Counted from the stretch's first letter, positions 1 through 9,374 are shown. The stretch: 64,000 nt of DNA from Sphingobium sp. JS3065 (GCF_026427355.1 NZ_CP102664.1:1550001-1614000), one strand, 5' to 3'. The notes: generated from the letters alone by a model not told the origin. Translations and numbers: made by a program.

Positions 1-231
1 CGCATCTGCCTGGCGGCCGAGGACATCCGGTCCGTCGTCGCCAGCACCGACGGCTTTTCCTCCTCGCCCCCGGCCTTCATCGGGCGCAAGCATTTCCCCG
101 AACTGCTGGCGCTGCGCGGGGATCAGGGCGCGCGCGCGCTGCTGAGCCATGGCATGCAGATCGAGACGATGGGCGCCAGCCTGCGCGACATCGACACGCC
201 GGAGGATCTGGCCGAGGGGCGGCCGGAATAG
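1..231 (+). CDS. MobA/MocA-like nucleotidyltransferase, C-terminal fragment
   Basis: The reading frame is open from the window edge to a TAG stop, giving the last 76 residues of a protein. The segment IGRKHFPELLALRGDQGA followed by an IDTPEDL motif near the C-terminus is typical of the NTP-transferase family that makes molybdopterin cytosine or guanine dinucleotide (MocA/MobA-like). The IDTPEDL loop normally sits close to the nucleotide site. The N-terminal GxxxRMG nucleotide-binding loop lies outside the window, so the choice between CTP and GTP as substrate cannot be made. The gene ends 5 bp from the convergent MFS gene. Confidence 0.7.
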   Translation, partial: RICLAAEDIRSVVASTDGFSSSPPAFIGRKHFPELLALRGDQGARALLSHGMQIETMGASLRDIDTPEDLAEGRPE

Positions 232-235
232 CGGA

Positions 236-1906
236 TCAGCTCGAACGGGTGGGATCGGTCATGGGATCGCCCATCTCCCGCGGGTCGGCCGAACGACCGA
301 TCGGCAGCGATCCGGTCTGCCGCTCCACCATGCGATGGACGACCGGCGGATGAGGGCCGAGATGCAGGGCGTTGATGGCTTCGCTGTTCGCTTTGTCGGC
401 GACGGTGCGGCGGCTGTTGTGGCGGACATAGTCCAGCCAGGTGGACACATGATAGCGCTCCACCCATAATTCCGGATCGCCCAGGTCGCGCAGCAGCGAC
501 CAGCCTTGGGCGCCGTCGCGGCGGCGGATGCGGCGGCGCTCGCTCATGGCGGTCAGGAAGGGGACGACCGATCCGGCGGCGATGCGATATTCGATGGTAA
601 CGACCACCGGGCCGCTGCGGGGTTCGATCGGAACGGCGGTCTGGGGTTCCCGCCACAAATTCTGGAGATCGAGATTCTCGTCGCCCGCCTGCGACAGCGG
701 GCGGACATAGCCGATGATCGCGGAGACGAACTGGAGGGCGGCGGCGCTGTAGAGGGCGATGACGACGCCATGATCCTCCGCCATGGTGCCGAACAGCCAG
801 GCGCCCAGGGCCATGCCGCCGAAGGCGACCATCTGATACAGGGCCACGGCCCGCGCCACGACCCAGCGCGGCGCGGACATCTGGACCGAAACGTTGAAGG
901 TCGAAAGAGCGATGACCCAGCCGGCGCCGGCAAGCAGCAGTCCCCCCAGGGCCACGGCCAGCCAGCCGCTGACCGCCATCAACGCCGTGCCGGCCGCAAG
1001 CGCCATGGCGGACCAGCGCACGATGGTCTCGACGGAAAAGCGGCGGCGCAATTGCCCCGTCAACAGCGCGCCCGCCACCGCGCCGATGCCGAACGCGCCG
1101 CTGAGCGCCCCGAAGGTCAGCGCGCCGCCGCCCAATATGTCGCGGGCCACCAGCGGCATCATCGCGGTAACGGCGCTGGCGCCGATGCCGAAGGCGGCGC
1201 TTCGCAACAGGACGACCTGAATCTTCGGCGACATGGCGACATAGCGGACCCCCGCCCGCATCGCGATGCCCATACGCTCGCGGGGCAGAAGCTGGGGGAC
1301 GCTTTCGGGCCGCCAGCGCAGCAGCACCACGACCAGGCCGATATAGCTGACCGCATTGACCAGGAAGGCGGCGGCCGCCCCGGCGACCGCAACGATGACG
1401 CCGCCCAGCGCCGGGCCGATGCTGCGCGCCATGTTGAAGCCCATGGAATTGAGCGAGACCGCATGGGGCAAGGCCGCGCGCGGCACCATGTCGCCGACCG
1501 CGGCCTGCCAGGCGGGACCGTTGATGGCGGTGGCGCAGCCGACCAGGAAGGTGAAGCCCAGCAAGGCCCAGGGCGTCACCCATCCCATCCAGGCGAACAG
1601 CGCCAGCAGGGCGGAGACGATCAGCATGAACAACTGGCAGAGCAGCATCACCACCCGCCGGTCGCGATTGTCCGCCACCGCCCCGGCCCAGAGCGACAGC
1701 AGCATGATCGGCAGGGTGGTCGCCGCCGGAACCAGCGCGATCATCTGGGGCGAGGCGGAGAGCGAGGTCATCATCCACTGCGCGCCGACCGACTGGATCA
1801 GCCCGCCGAAATTGGAGGCGAGGCTGGCCCACCAGATCGCGCGGAAGATCGGGATCGATAAGGGCGACGGCGCCTGCGAGGGGTCCGAATCTGACACCGG
1901 CCCCAT
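236..1906 (-). CDS. MFS transporter, EntS-like (MFS_3) with C-terminal soluble domain
   Basis: This is a major facilitator superfamily exporter. The first about 400 residues carry many hydrophobic helices and the loop GAVADNRDRRVVM, the usual MFS signature between helices 2 and 3. The opening FRAIWWASLASNFGGLIQSVGAQWMM resembles the EntS/MFS_3 branch (PF05977). The last about 120 residues are soluble and start VVVTIEYRIA; they resemble the dimeric alpha/beta (ABM-like) tail often fused to this branch. The substrate is unknown. The start is uncertain: ATG at 1906 is used, a GTG at 1945 is in frame, and neither has a clear ribosome site. The gene diverges from the thiolase gene. Confidence 0.82.
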   Translation of the reverse strand: MGPVSDSDPSQAPSPLSIPIFRAIWWASLASNFGGLIQSVGAQWMMTSLSASPQMIALVPAATTLPIMLLSLWAGAVADNRDRRVVMLLCQLFMLIVSALLALFAWMGWVTPWALLGFTFLVGCATAINGPAWQAAVGDMVPRAALPHAVSLNSMGFNMARSIGPALGGVIVAVAGAAAAFLVNAVSYIGLVVVLLRWRPESVPQLLPRERMGIAMRAGVRYVAMSPKIQVVLLRSAAFGIGASAVTAMMPLVARDILGGGALTFGALSGAFGIGAVAGALLTGQLRRRFSVETIVRWSAMALAAGTALMAVSGWLAVALGGLLLAGAGWVIALSTFNVSVQMSAPRWVVARAVALYQMVAFGGMALGAWLFGTMAEDHGVVIALYSAAALQFVSAIIGYVRPLSQAGDENLDLQNLWREPQTAVPIEPRSGPVVVTIEYRIAAGSVVPFLTAMSERRRIRRRDGAQGWSLLRDLGDPELWVERYHVSTWLDYVRHNSRRTVADKANSEAINALHLGPHPPVVHRMVERQTGSLPIGRSADPREMGDPMTDPTRSS

Positions 1907-2019
1907 GAAGCGGAATAAGGCGATGGGGTCAAATCCACGAATCACGAAAAGAATTGAAGTCGGTCGACCAAGGCCGATCGGAGGATGACGTTACGGCCGG
2001 GCGGGCTGGCGATTGAGGC

Positions 2020-2047
2020 TTGCACTTTACGTAAACGTAAATACATT
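2020..2047 (+). promoter_or_regulatory. candidate promoter with palindromic operator upstream of the thiolase gene
   Basis: A -35-like TTGCAC (2020-2025) and a -10-like TACATT (2042-2047) are separated by exactly 16 bp. Those 16 bp are the near-perfect palindrome TTTACGTAAACGTAAA, with 7-bp arms around a central AA. An operator filling the spacer is typical of MerR-family control, and TTTACGT/ACGTAAA half-sites are known for LiuR-type regulators of acyl-CoA catabolism. The regulator itself is not in the window, so its identity is inference. Confidence 0.5.
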
Positions 2048-2088
2048 TGCCGCGCATTATCCCGCCCTGCGGAGAGGATTGGAAAGTC

Positions 2089-3297
2089 ATGGAACCCTTT
2101 ATCTACGATGCCGTCAGAACGCCCCGCGGCAGAGGCAAGGCCGACGGGTCGCTGCACGAAATCACCCCCATTCAGCTTGCCACGCAGATGCTGGAAGCGG
2201 TGCGGGACCGGACGGAGATCGACACCGCCGATGTCGACGACGTCATTCTGGGCTGCGTCAGTCCCGTGGGCGAACAGGGCGCGGACATCGCGCGCGTCGC
2301 GGTGCTGAACGCGGGCTATGCGCAGACCGTGCCGGGGGTGCAGATCAACCGTTTCTGCGCTTCGGGCTTGGAGGCGGTCAACATGGCCGCCGCGAAGGTC
2401 CATTCGGGCGAAGCGGACTTCGCCATCGGCGGCGGCGTCGAGTCGATGAGCCGCGTGCCCATGGGTTCGGACGGCGGCGCATGGGCGATGGACCCGGCGG
2501 TCGCCTACAAGACCTATTTCGCGCCGCAGGGCATCGGCGCGGACCTGATCGCGACCAAGTTCGGGATCAGCCGGGACGATGTCGACGCCTATGCCGTGGA
2601 AAGCCAGAAGCGCGCCAAGGCCGCCTGGGACGACAAGCGTTTCGCCCGGTCCGTCGTGCCGGTGAAGGACGTGATCGGATCGATCGTGCTGGACCATGAC
2701 GAACATATGCGACCGGATACGACGATGCAGTCGCTTGCCAGCCTGAAACCCAGCTTCACCGCCCTGGGCGAGGACATGCCCGGTTTCGACGCCGTCGCCC
2801 TGCTCCGTTATCCGGAAGTGGAGAAGGTGAACCATGTCCACCATGCCGGGAACAGCAGCGGCATCGTCGACGGCGCGTCGGCGGTTCTGGTCGGCAACAG
2901 GGAGATGGGCGAGAAATACGGGTTGAAACCCCGCGCCCGGATCAGGGCCATGGCCTCCATCGGGTCGGAGCCGCTGATCATGCTGACCGGGCCTGAGTTC
3001 GTTGCGGGCAAGCTGTTGAAGCGGGCGGGCATGAGCAAGTCCGACATCGACATCTGGGAACTGAACGAGGCCTTCGCCAGCGTCGTGCTGCGCTACATGC
3101 AGGCGATGGACATCGACCATGACAGGATCAACGTCAATGGCGGCGCCATCGCCATGGGCCATCCGCTGGGCGCGACCGGGGCGATGGTGCTTGGCACCGC
3201 GCTGGACGAGCTGGAGCGGTCCGGCAAGGGCACCGCGCTCATCAACCTGTGCGTCGGCGCGGGCATGGGCACCGGGATCATCATAGAGCGTATCTAA
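2089..3297 (+). CDS. acetyl-CoA C-acyltransferase (thiolase)
   Basis: This 402-residue thiolase performs the CoA-dependent cleavage of 3-ketoacyl-CoA that ends each beta-oxidation cycle. The nucleophilic cysteine lies in [12 protein letters not shown] (about residue 90). The C-terminal catalytic motifs [21 protein letters not shown] and CVGAGMGTG are all present, and the length is normal. ATG 2089 was chosen because the protein then opens with the family N-terminus [12 protein letters not shown] and a GGAGAGGA-type ribosome site lies upstream. The bifunctional dehydrogenase/hydratase gene follows after 106 bp, so the two form a fad-type operon. The palindrome at 2026-2041 probably controls both. 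Confidence 0.93.
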   Translation: MEPFIYDAVRTPRGRGKADGSLHEITPIQLATQMLEAVRDRTEIDTADVDDVILGCVSPVGEQGADIARVAVLNAGYAQTVPGVQINRFCASGLEAVNMAAAKVHSGEADFAIGGGVESMSRVPMGSDGGAWAMDPAVAYKTYFAPQGIGADLIATKFGISRDDVDAYAVESQKRAKAAWDDKRFARSVVPVKDVIGSIVLDHDEHMRPDTTMQSLASLKPSFTALGEDMPGFDAVALLRYPEVEKVNHVHHAGNSSGIVDGASAVLVGNREMGEKYGLKPRARIRAMASIGSEPLIMLTGPEFVAGKLLKRAGMSKSDIDIWELNEAFASVVLRYMQAMDIDHDRINVNGGAIAMGHPLGATGAMVLGTALDELERSGKGTALINLCVGAGMGTGIIIERI

Positions 3298-3306
3298 CCC
3301 CTCCCC

Positions 3307-3381
3307 CGTTCGGGCTGAGCCTGTCGAAGCCTTGTGCTTTTTCAAGAAAGAAAAACCCTTCGACAAGCTCAGGGCGAACGG
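3307..3381. repeat. intergenic inverted repeat (REP-like) between the beta-oxidation genes
   Basis: The left arm, CCGTTCGGGCTGAGCCTGTC..., at about 3307-3332 pairs with the right arm at about 3357-3381 (CCTTCGACAAGCTCAGGGCG...). The loop is A/T-rich. Elements with a TTCGACAAGCTCAGG core are scattered through many sphingomonad genomes. Here it separates the two genes of one probable transcript and could damp expression of the second gene or stabilise the first message. Confidence 0.7.
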
Positions 3382-3403
3382 AGAGTAAAAAGGCGGCATC
3401 ATC

Positions 3404-5581
3404 ATGCAGACCATCAATTTCGACATAGACGCCGACGGCATCGCCACGCTGACCATCGACGTTCCCGGCCAGTCGATGAACGTCATCGGCCCTGATTTCA
3501 TGACCGATCTGGATGCGGCGATCACGCGCATCGCGTCCGAGGAAGCGATCAAGGGCGCGGTGATCGCGTCGGGCAAGGACAGCGGCTTCATGGCGGGCAT
3601 GGACCTGAAATATTTCGGGTCGATGCTTGTCAGCGAGAACGGCAAGCGCCCCTCCCCCGCCGAGATTTTCGACAAGGTTTTCGTGCTGAACCAATTGTTC
3701 CGGCGGCTGGAGACCTGCGGCAAGCCGGTCGCCTGCGCCATCGAGGGCACCTGCGTTGGCGGCGGGTTCGAACTGGCGCTGGCCTGTCATCGCCGCGTGG
3801 TGGGCGACAGCCCGAAGACGCAGCTTGGACTGCCCGAAATCCTGATCGGCCTGTTCCCCGGCGGCGGCGGATCGCAGCGCCTGCCGCGCATCATGGGCGT
3901 GCAGGCATCGCTGATGTATATGTTGCAGGGCAAGCTGTTCCGTCCCGCCGAGGCGGCGATGTTGAAGGTGGTCGATGAAGTGGTGCCGCAGGGCACGGCG
4001 GTCGAAAAGGCCAAGGCGTGGGTGAAGGCGAACCCCAACGCATCGGTACAGCCCTGGGACGTCAAGGGTTTCAAGGTGCCGGGCGGCGCGGGCGGGTTCA
4101 ACCCCGCCTTCGCGCAGACCATGGCGGGCGCCCTGCCCATGACGCTGAAGCAGACGCAGCGGAACATGAATGCGCCGGTCGCGCTGCTGTCGGCGGTCTA
4201 TGAAGGCATCACCCTGCCCATGGATCGCGCCGTCCGGATCGAGAGCAAATATTTCGCCAAGGTCGCCGCCGATCCGCAGGCCGGGAACATGATCCGCAGC
4301 CTGTTCGTCAACAAGCAGGCGGCCGAACGCGGCGCGCGGCGGCCCAAGGACCAGCCCAAGGCGCCGACGAAGAAGCTGGCCATGCTGGGCGCGGGCATGA
4401 TGGGCGCGGGGATCGCGACCGTGGCCGCGCAGGCGGGCATGGAAGTGGTCCTGTTCGACCGCGACCAGGCCTATGCCGAAAAGGGCAAGGCGCATGTCGA
4501 GGAGGTGCTGAAGAAGCGCTTGGGCAAGGGCATGACGCCGGAGAGGATGGCGGAGACGCTGGCCCGCGTGACGCCGACCACCGACTATGCGGCGCTGGCC
4601 GGGGCGGACTTCGTGATCGAGGCGGTGTTCGAGGATGTCGCCATCAAGGCGGAGGTGACGAAGAAGGTGGAGGAAGTGCTGGGCGCGGACATCATCTTCG
4701 GGTCCAACACCTCCACCCTGCCGATCACCAAGCTGGCCAAGGCATGGAGCAAGCCGGAGAATTTCATCGGCGTCCACTTCTTCTCGCCCGTGGAGAAGAT
4801 GCCGCTGGTGGAGATCATCCTGGGCAAGGAGACCGGCCCGGCCGCCATCGCCAAGGCGCTGGATTTCGTCAGCCAGATCAGGAAGACGCCGATCGTCGTC
4901 AATGACGCGCGCGGCTTCTACACCTCGCGCTGCTTCGCCACCTATGTGCAGGAAGGCGTGGAAATGGTGGCGGAGGGGATCAACCCGGCGCTGATCGAAA
5001 ATGCCGGGCGGCAATTGGGCATGCCGGTGGGGCCGCTGGCCGTGGGCGACGAGGTTTCCCTTGAGCTGGGTCACAAGATCATGGTCGCGGCGCGCAAGGA
5101 ACTGGGCGATGCCTATGTCGCGCAGCCGTCCGACGCGGTGATGGAGCGCATGGTCGGTCTGGGGCGGCTGGGGCGCAAGAGCGCCAAGGGCTGGTACGAC
5201 TATCCCGAAGGCGGGAAGAAACATCTCTGGCCGGGGCTGGCGGAGATGTTCCCCCTTGCCGCCGAGCAGCCCGATGTCGAGGAAGTGAAGGAGCGGCTGC
5301 TCTATCGCCAGTTGATCGAATGCGCCCGCTGTTTCGAGGAAGGCGTGCTGGAAACGCCGGAAGATGGCGATATCGGCGCGATCTTCGGCTGGGGCTTCGC
5401 GCCCTATACCGGCGGGCCGTTCAGCCATATGGACACTGTGGGCATCGGTCCTGTCGTGGCCACGCTGGAACGGCTGGCGGCGGCGCATGGCGACCGTTTC
5501 GCCCCGACCGTGCAGTTGCAGGACATGGCGGCGAGCGGCGCGACCTTCTATCACCCCGTTTCGTCCCGCGCCGCTGCATGA
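3404..5581 (+). CDS. fadJ: bifunctional enoyl-CoA hydratase / 3-hydroxyacyl-CoA dehydrogenase
   Basis: The 725-residue protein is a FadB/FadJ-type alpha subunit. An N-terminal crotonase domain (about 1-200) contains GFMAGMDLKYFG and EGTCVGGGFELALACH, the oxyanion-hole and active-site region. A Rossmann dehydrogenase domain starts near residue 325 with LGAGMMGAGIATVAAQAG and includes the GVHFFSPVEKMPLVEI catalytic block. The 3HCDH C-terminal domain follows (GFYTSRCF). It hydrates enoyl-CoA and oxidises the product with NAD, and the upstream thiolase completes the cycle. FadJ and FadB cannot be told apart here. Confidence 0.9.
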   Translation: MQTINFDIDADGIATLTIDVPGQSMNVIGPDFMTDLDAAITRIASEEAIKGAVIASGKDSGFMAGMDLKYFGSMLVSENGKRPSPAEIFDKVFVLNQLFRRLETCGKPVACAIEGTCVGGGFELALACHRRVVGDSPKTQLGLPEILIGLFPGGGGSQRLPRIMGVQASLMYMLQGKLFRPAEAAMLKVVDEVVPQGTAVEKAKAWVKANPNASVQPWDVKGFKVPGGAGGFNPAFAQTMAGALPMTLKQTQRNMNAPVALLSAVYEGITLPMDRAVRIESKYFAKVAADPQAGNMIRSLFVNKQAAERGARRPKDQPKAPTKKLAMLGAGMMGAGIATVAAQAGMEVVLFDRDQAYAEKGKAHVEEVLKKRLGKGMTPERMAETLARVTPTTDYAALAGADFVIEAVFEDVAIKAEVTKKVEEVLGADIIFGSNTSTLPITKLAKAWSKPENFIGVHFFSPVEKMPLVEIILGKETGPAAIAKALDFVSQIRKTPIVVNDARGFYTSRCFATYVQEGVEMVAEGINPALIENAGRQLGMPVGPLAVGDEVSLELGHKIMVAARKELGDAYVAQPSDAVMERMVGLGRLGRKSAKGWYDYPEGGKKHLWPGLAEMFPLAAEQPDVEEVKERLLYRQLIECARCFEEGVLETPEDGDIGAIFGWGFAPYTGGPFSHMDTVGIGPVVATLERLAAAHGDRFAPTVQLQDMAASGATFYHPVSSRAAA

Positions 5582-5645
5582 ATGGGGTGGGAATTGTCGC
5601 GAAGCTGATCTAATCCTGATGGGCGAAGGGCTGTAGCTCGTCTCT

Positions 5646-5676
5646 CCGTCATGCTGAACTTGTTTCAGCATGACGG
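5646..5676. repeat. perfect 13-bp stem hairpin
   Basis: CCGTCATGCTGAA (5646-5658) and TTCAGCATGACGG (5664-5676) form a perfect 13-bp stem with a 5-nt loop. No T-run follows on either strand, so it is not a standard intrinsic terminator. It lies between the fad genes and galE. Hairpins with a GTCATGCTGAA core recur in intergenic spaces of sphingomonad genomes. Confidence 0.75.
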
Positions 5677-5721
5677 TTGAGGGGAAGCGGCGGCCCTGAT
5701 CTATCGGGAGACCTTCAGTTT

Positions 5722-6741
5722 ATGAGCGACAAGCCGACGGTTCTGGTCACAGGCGGGGCCGGCTATATTGGCAGCCATGCCGTATTGGCGTTGCGCGACG
5801 CGGGTTATGGCGTCGTGGTGATCGACAATCTGGTGACGGGTTTCCGCTGGGCGGTGCCCGGCGACGTGGCGTTCGTTCAGGGCGATATTTCCGACCAGCC
5901 ATTGGTGCGGCAGACTTTGCGCGATCATGGCGTGAAGGCGGTGATGCATTTCGCCGGATCGGTCGTGGTGCCGGAATCGGTCGAAAATCCGCTGAAATAT
6001 TATCATAACAACAGCGCCAAGACCCGCGACCTGATCGAAAGCGTGGTGGCGGAGGGGGTGCCGCACTTCATCTTCTCCTCGACGGCGGCGACCTATGGCA
6101 TTCCGGAGGAAAGCCCGGTCAGGGAGACGACGCCGCAACGGCCGATCAATCCCTATGGCATGTCGAAGCTGATGACCGAATATATGCTGCGCGACGTCAG
6201 CGCGGCGCATGCGATGAACTTCTGCGCCTTGCGTTATTTCAACGTCGCTGGCGCCGATCCAGCGGGGCGGACGGGACAATCGACGGCGGGGGCGACCCAC
6301 CTGATCAAGGTGGCGGTCGAGGCGGCGCTGGGCAAGCGCAGCCATGTTTCCGTGTTCGGGACGGATTTCGACACGCCGGACGGGACCGGGGTGCGCGACT
6401 ATATCCATGTCACCGATCTGGCGGCGGCGCATGTGCTGGCGCTGGAGGCGCTGATGGCCAAACCTGAACAGAATTATCTGCTCAATTGCGGTTATGGCCG
6501 GGGTTTTTCGGTGCTGGAGGTGCTGGACGCCGTCGACCGGGTGACGAACCTGAAGATCGACCGGCGGCTGGAAGGGCGGCGCGCGGGCGATCCGGATGCG
6601 CTGATTTCCGACAATCGGGCGATCATGGGGGAGTTCCCCTGGAAGCCCCAATATGCCGATCTCGACCAGATCGTGACCCATGCCCTGGCCTGGGAACGCA
6701 AGCTGACGGAGATTCAGCAAAGCGGGACCGGGGGAGAATGA
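5722..6741 (+). CDS. galE: UDP-glucose 4-epimerase
   Basis: This NAD-dependent enzyme interconverts UDP-glucose and UDP-galactose, supplying galactose for surface polysaccharides. The 339 residues begin with the Rossmann motif VLVTGGAGYIGSHAV. The catalytic S/T-YxxxK triad appears as FSSTAATYGIP followed by NPYGMSK, and LRYFNVAGADPAGRTG is the GalE substrate loop. ATG 5722 gives the normal N-terminus with a GGGAG site about 12 nt upstream; an in-frame TTG at 5677 would add an atypical extension. The stop overlaps the next start (ATGA). Its product could feed the EPS locus downstream. Confidence 0.93.
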   Translation: MSDKPTVLVTGGAGYIGSHAVLALRDAGYGVVVIDNLVTGFRWAVPGDVAFVQGDISDQPLVRQTLRDHGVKAVMHFAGSVVVPESVENPLKYYHNNSAKTRDLIESVVAEGVPHFIFSSTAATYGIPEESPVRETTPQRPINPYGMSKLMTEYMLRDVSAAHAMNFCALRYFNVAGADPAGRTGQSTAGATHLIKVAVEAALGKRSHVSVFGTDFDTPDGTGVRDYIHVTDLAAAHVLALEALMAKPEQNYLLNCGYGRGFSVLEVLDAVDRVTNLKIDRRLEGRRAGDPDALISDNRAIMGEFPWKPQYADLDQIVTHALAWERKLTEIQQSGTGGE

Positions 6742-7211
6742 GCGCGGAATCCGTCCGCGCCTTCTTCTCCGCCCATGCGCCGGATGTCGCGATCATCGAC
6801 CAGGGGGTGAGCACCGCCACGGTCAATGAGGCGGCGGAGGCTCTGGGCGTGGTTCCGGCGCGGATCGCAAAGACCCTGTCGTTGCGGGTCGGGGATGAGA
6901 TCGCGCTGGTGGTGGCGCGGGGCGATGCGCGGTTGCATAACGGGAAGGCGAAGGCCGCGCTGGGGGCCAAGCCGCGCATGCTGGGACTGGAAGAGGTCGA
7001 GGGGCTTACCGGGCATCCGGTAGGGGGCGTGTGTCCCTTTGGGCTGACCTCTCCCCTGCCCATCTATTGCGATATTTCCTTGCGCGATTTCGAGACGGTG
7101 TTCCCGGCGGCGGGATCGCGGTCGACTTCGGTGGAGTTGACGCCGGATCGGCTGGCCGCACTGACGCGCGCGCAATGGATCGACATCTGCACCCTTCCGA
7201 CAGAGAATTGA
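6738..7211 (+). CDS. YbaK/EbsC-family aminoacyl-tRNA deacylase
   Basis: This 157-residue protein belongs to the YbaK/ProX fold, free-standing editing enzymes that hydrolyse mischarged aminoacyl-tRNA such as Cys- or Ala-tRNAPro. ARIAKTLSLRVGDEIALVVARGD contains the conserved lysine region, and the loop HPVGGVCPFGL is the hallmark substrate-pocket motif. The start overlaps the galE stop by 4 bp, which suggests translational coupling. The exact amino acid removed cannot be read from the sequence. Confidence 0.87.
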   Translation: MSAESVRAFFSAHAPDVAIIDQGVSTATVNEAAEALGVVPARIAKTLSLRVGDEIALVVARGDARLHNGKAKAALGAKPRMLGLEEVEGLTGHPVGGVCPFGLTSPLPIYCDISLRDFETVFPAAGSRSTSVELTPDRLAALTRAQWIDICTLPTEN

Positions 7212-7216
7212 ACGAC

Positions 7217-7906
7217 ATGCCTACCGAACATCTTTTCATCGATGGTGCGCTGGCGGCGGCGGACATGGCGCGGCGGATCGCCATGATCCTGGGCGACGCC
7301 ATCGCGGCGCGGGGCGTGGCGACCATCGCGCTTTCGGGCGGGCGTTCGCCAAGGCCCGTGCTGGAGGCTCTGTCGGGCGTAGCGCTGGACTGGGACAAGG
7401 TGATCGTGACGCTGGTCGATGAGCGCTGGGTCGCGCCTGACCATGGCGACAGCAATGAGCGGCTGGTCCGCGAGACGCTGTTGCAGGGGAAGGCGGCGGC
7501 TGCGCGGTTCGTGCCGATGAAGAATGACGCGGCGGACGCTTATGCCGGGCAGGCCGAATGCGAGGCGGCCTTTGCGGCCCTGCCCTGGCCGCTGGACATC
7601 GTGCTGCTGGGCATGGGGGAGGATGGGCATACCGCCTCGCTGTTTCCGGGGGCGAAGGAATTGGCCAAGGGGCTTTCGACCGGGGCTTTGATCCTGGCGG
7701 TGACGCCGCCCGCCGCGCCGCACCAGCGCATGTCGATGAGCGCCGGAGCGATATTGGCGAGCCGTCATATATTCCTCCAGATCGGCGGGCCTGCGAAGAA
7801 GGCCGTCTATGACCGGGCGCTGGCGGGCGGACCGATTGAGGAACTGCCGATCCGGGTGGCGCTTTGCCAGCATGCGGTGTCGGTGGAGGTCTGGATTTCG
7901 GAGTGA
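7217..7906 (+). CDS. pgl: 6-phosphogluconolactonase
   Basis: The enzyme hydrolyses 6-phosphogluconolactone to 6-phosphogluconate, between Zwf and Edd. The 229 residues match the DevB/SOL family: IALSGGRSPRPVLEAL, LVDERWVAPDHGDSNERLVRETL, and LLGMGEDGHTASLFPG, the last being a very conserved catalytic/binding motif. ATG 7217 starts 5 bp after the YbaK stop; earlier in-frame starts would run into that gene. pgl lies about 2.7 kb from zwf-edd-glk-eda on the same strand, so the pathway is clustered but probably in two transcripts. Confidence 0.92.
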   Translation: MPTEHLFIDGALAAADMARRIAMILGDAIAARGVATIALSGGRSPRPVLEALSGVALDWDKVIVTLVDERWVAPDHGDSNERLVRETLLQGKAAAARFVPMKNDAADAYAGQAECEAAFAALPWPLDIVLLGMGEDGHTASLFPGAKELAKGLSTGALILAVTPPAAPHQRMSMSAGAILASRHIFLQIGGPAKKAVYDRALAGGPIEELPIRVALCQHAVSVEVWISE

Positions 7907-7910
7907 GCCT

Positions 7911-8174
7911 TCAATCGCGGGGTTTGTGCTTCGAGAAGAGATAGCGCCAGACGCCGACGATGTTGATGCCGAGTAACGCGATATTCTGAAAACCTATGCC
8001 TTCGCTGTCATCCGCCAGGAAACCCCAGCCGATCAGCGCGATGGAGGATGTCACGAACAGCACGAACGCCCAGCCGGTGATGCGGCGGCCCAGGTTCAGC
8101 GAGACGATGAGGGCGGCGATGGTCGCGGCGGCGGCGCCATAATATTGCAGGGCATCGAGCAAGCTTTCATTCAT
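7911..8174 (-). CDS. small inner-membrane protein of unknown function
   Basis: This 87-residue protein has three hydrophobic segments (about 11-28, 33-52 and 62-80) ending in a basic tail, FSKHKPRD. It has no catalytic motif I recognise. It lies convergent to pgl (4 bp apart) and divergent from the aminotransferase, with 54 bp between starts. The segment GINIVGVWRYLF resembles small YgjV- or PQ-loop-like proteins, but that is a weak impression. Confidence 0.68.
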   Translation of the reverse strand: MNESLLDALQYYGAAAATIAALIVSLNLGRRITGWAFVLFVTSSIALIGWGFLADDSEGIGFQNIALLGINIVGVWRYLFSKHKPRD

Positions 8175-8228
8175 GGCCTCCCAACGCGGCGATTGTGACA
8201 AGGTTGCGGGGCGGGTAAGAGGCGGCGC

Positions 8229-9374
8229 ATGGTTGCCAATATCGATCCTTTTCACGCCATCGCCATCAGCCGGGAAGCGCACAGGCTGGAGGCCGAGGGG
8301 CGATCCATCCTGCATATGGAATTCGGCCAGCCTTCGACCGGGGCGCCGTCCGCCGCCATCGCCGAGGCGCATGCCGTGCTGGACAGCGACCCCATGGGCT
8401 ATTGGGAAAGCCCGGCGCTGAAGGAACGGATCGCGCTGCATTATCGGGAGCGCTACGGCGTGGTGGTGGAGGCGGAGCAAATATTGCTGACCTGCGGGGC
8501 TTCGCCGGGGCTGGTGCTGGCGCTGACCAGCCTGTTCGCGCCCGGAGCGCGAGTGGCGGCGGCGCGACCCGGCTATGTGGCCTACCGCAACACGCTGAAG
8601 GCGCTGTATCTGGAGCCGGTTGAGGTCGATTGCGGACCGGCGGAGCGTTACCAGATCGGCGCGGCGGCGCTGGAGGCTTTGGAACCGGCGCCCGATGGCG
8701 CGATCATCGCCAGCCCGGCCAATCCCACGGGGACCATCATTCCGGCCGGGGAAATGGCGCGGATCGCGGAGGTTTGCAGGCGGCGCGGCATCAGGATCGT
8801 GTCGGACGAGATTTACCACGGCCTGAGTTATGGCGAACCGGCGCGGTCGATGCTGGAATTCGCGCCGGACACGGTGATCGTGAACAGCTTTTCCAAATAT
8901 TTTTCCATGGCCGGGTGGCGGCTGGGCTGGGTGGTGTTTCCGCCCGACCTGATCGACGCGGCGCGGGCGCGGATGGGGAATCTGTTCCTGACGCCGCCTT
9001 CCCTGGCGCAGCATGCCGGGTTGAAGGCGTTCGATTGCGTCGATGAGCTGGAGGGGCATGTCGCGACCTACCGACGGAATCGGGAATTGCTGCTGGCCGC
9101 CCTGCCCGCGCTGGGGTTGAAGGAGATCGCGCCGCCGGACGGGGCCTTCTACATCTATGCGGATGTGGGGCATCTGACCAATGACAGCCTGTCCTTCTGT
9201 CAGCGGCTGCTTCGCGAAACGGGCGTGGCGACGGCGCCGGGGATTGATTTCGATCCGGTGGACGGGCATCGGCATATCCGCTTCAGCTTCGCCGTTTCCA
9301 CCGACCGGGTGGAGGACGCCATTGCCCGGATGATCCCCTGGTTCAACGCCCAGGGTGGCGCGGCGAGGGATTGA
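8229..9374 (+). CDS. pyridoxal-phosphate aminotransferase, class I/II
   Basis: This 381-residue fold-type I PLP enzyme is related to aspartate aminotransferases. The motifs are SPANPTGTIIP, the cofactor-contacting VSDEIYHGLSYG, and NSFSKYFSMAGWRLGW, which contains the Schiff-base lysine. A C-terminal arginine motif HIRFSFA would bind the substrate carboxylate. The preferred amino acid cannot be inferred. The upstream space to the divergent membrane-protein gene holds its promoter, and an intrinsic terminator lies 100 bp downstream. Confidence 0.9.
   Translation: MVANIDPFHAIAISREAHRLEAEGRSILHMEFGQPSTGAPSAAIAEAHAVLDSDPMGYWESPALKERIALHYRERYGVVVEAEQILLTCGASPGLVLALTSLFAPGARVAAARPGYVAYRNTLKALYLEPVEVDCGPAERYQIGAAALEALEPAPDGAIIASPANPTGTIIPAGEMARIAEVCRRRGIRIVSDEIYHGLSYGEPARSMLEFAPDTVIVNSFSKYFSMAGWRLGWVVFPPDLIDAARARMGNLFLTPPSLAQHAGLKAFDCVDELEGHVATYRRNRELLLAALPALGLKEIAPPDGAFYIYADVGHLTNDSLSFCQRLLRETGVATAPGIDFDPVDGHRHIRFSFAVSTDRVEDAIARMIPWFNAQGGAARD

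Noticed and set aside
1942..5671. Very long open frames on the minus strand opposite the thiolase and FadJ-type genes
   Set aside because: They are antisense shadows caused by high GC at third positions; they have no domain, are very rich in His/Arg, and the opposite strand encodes clear enzymes.
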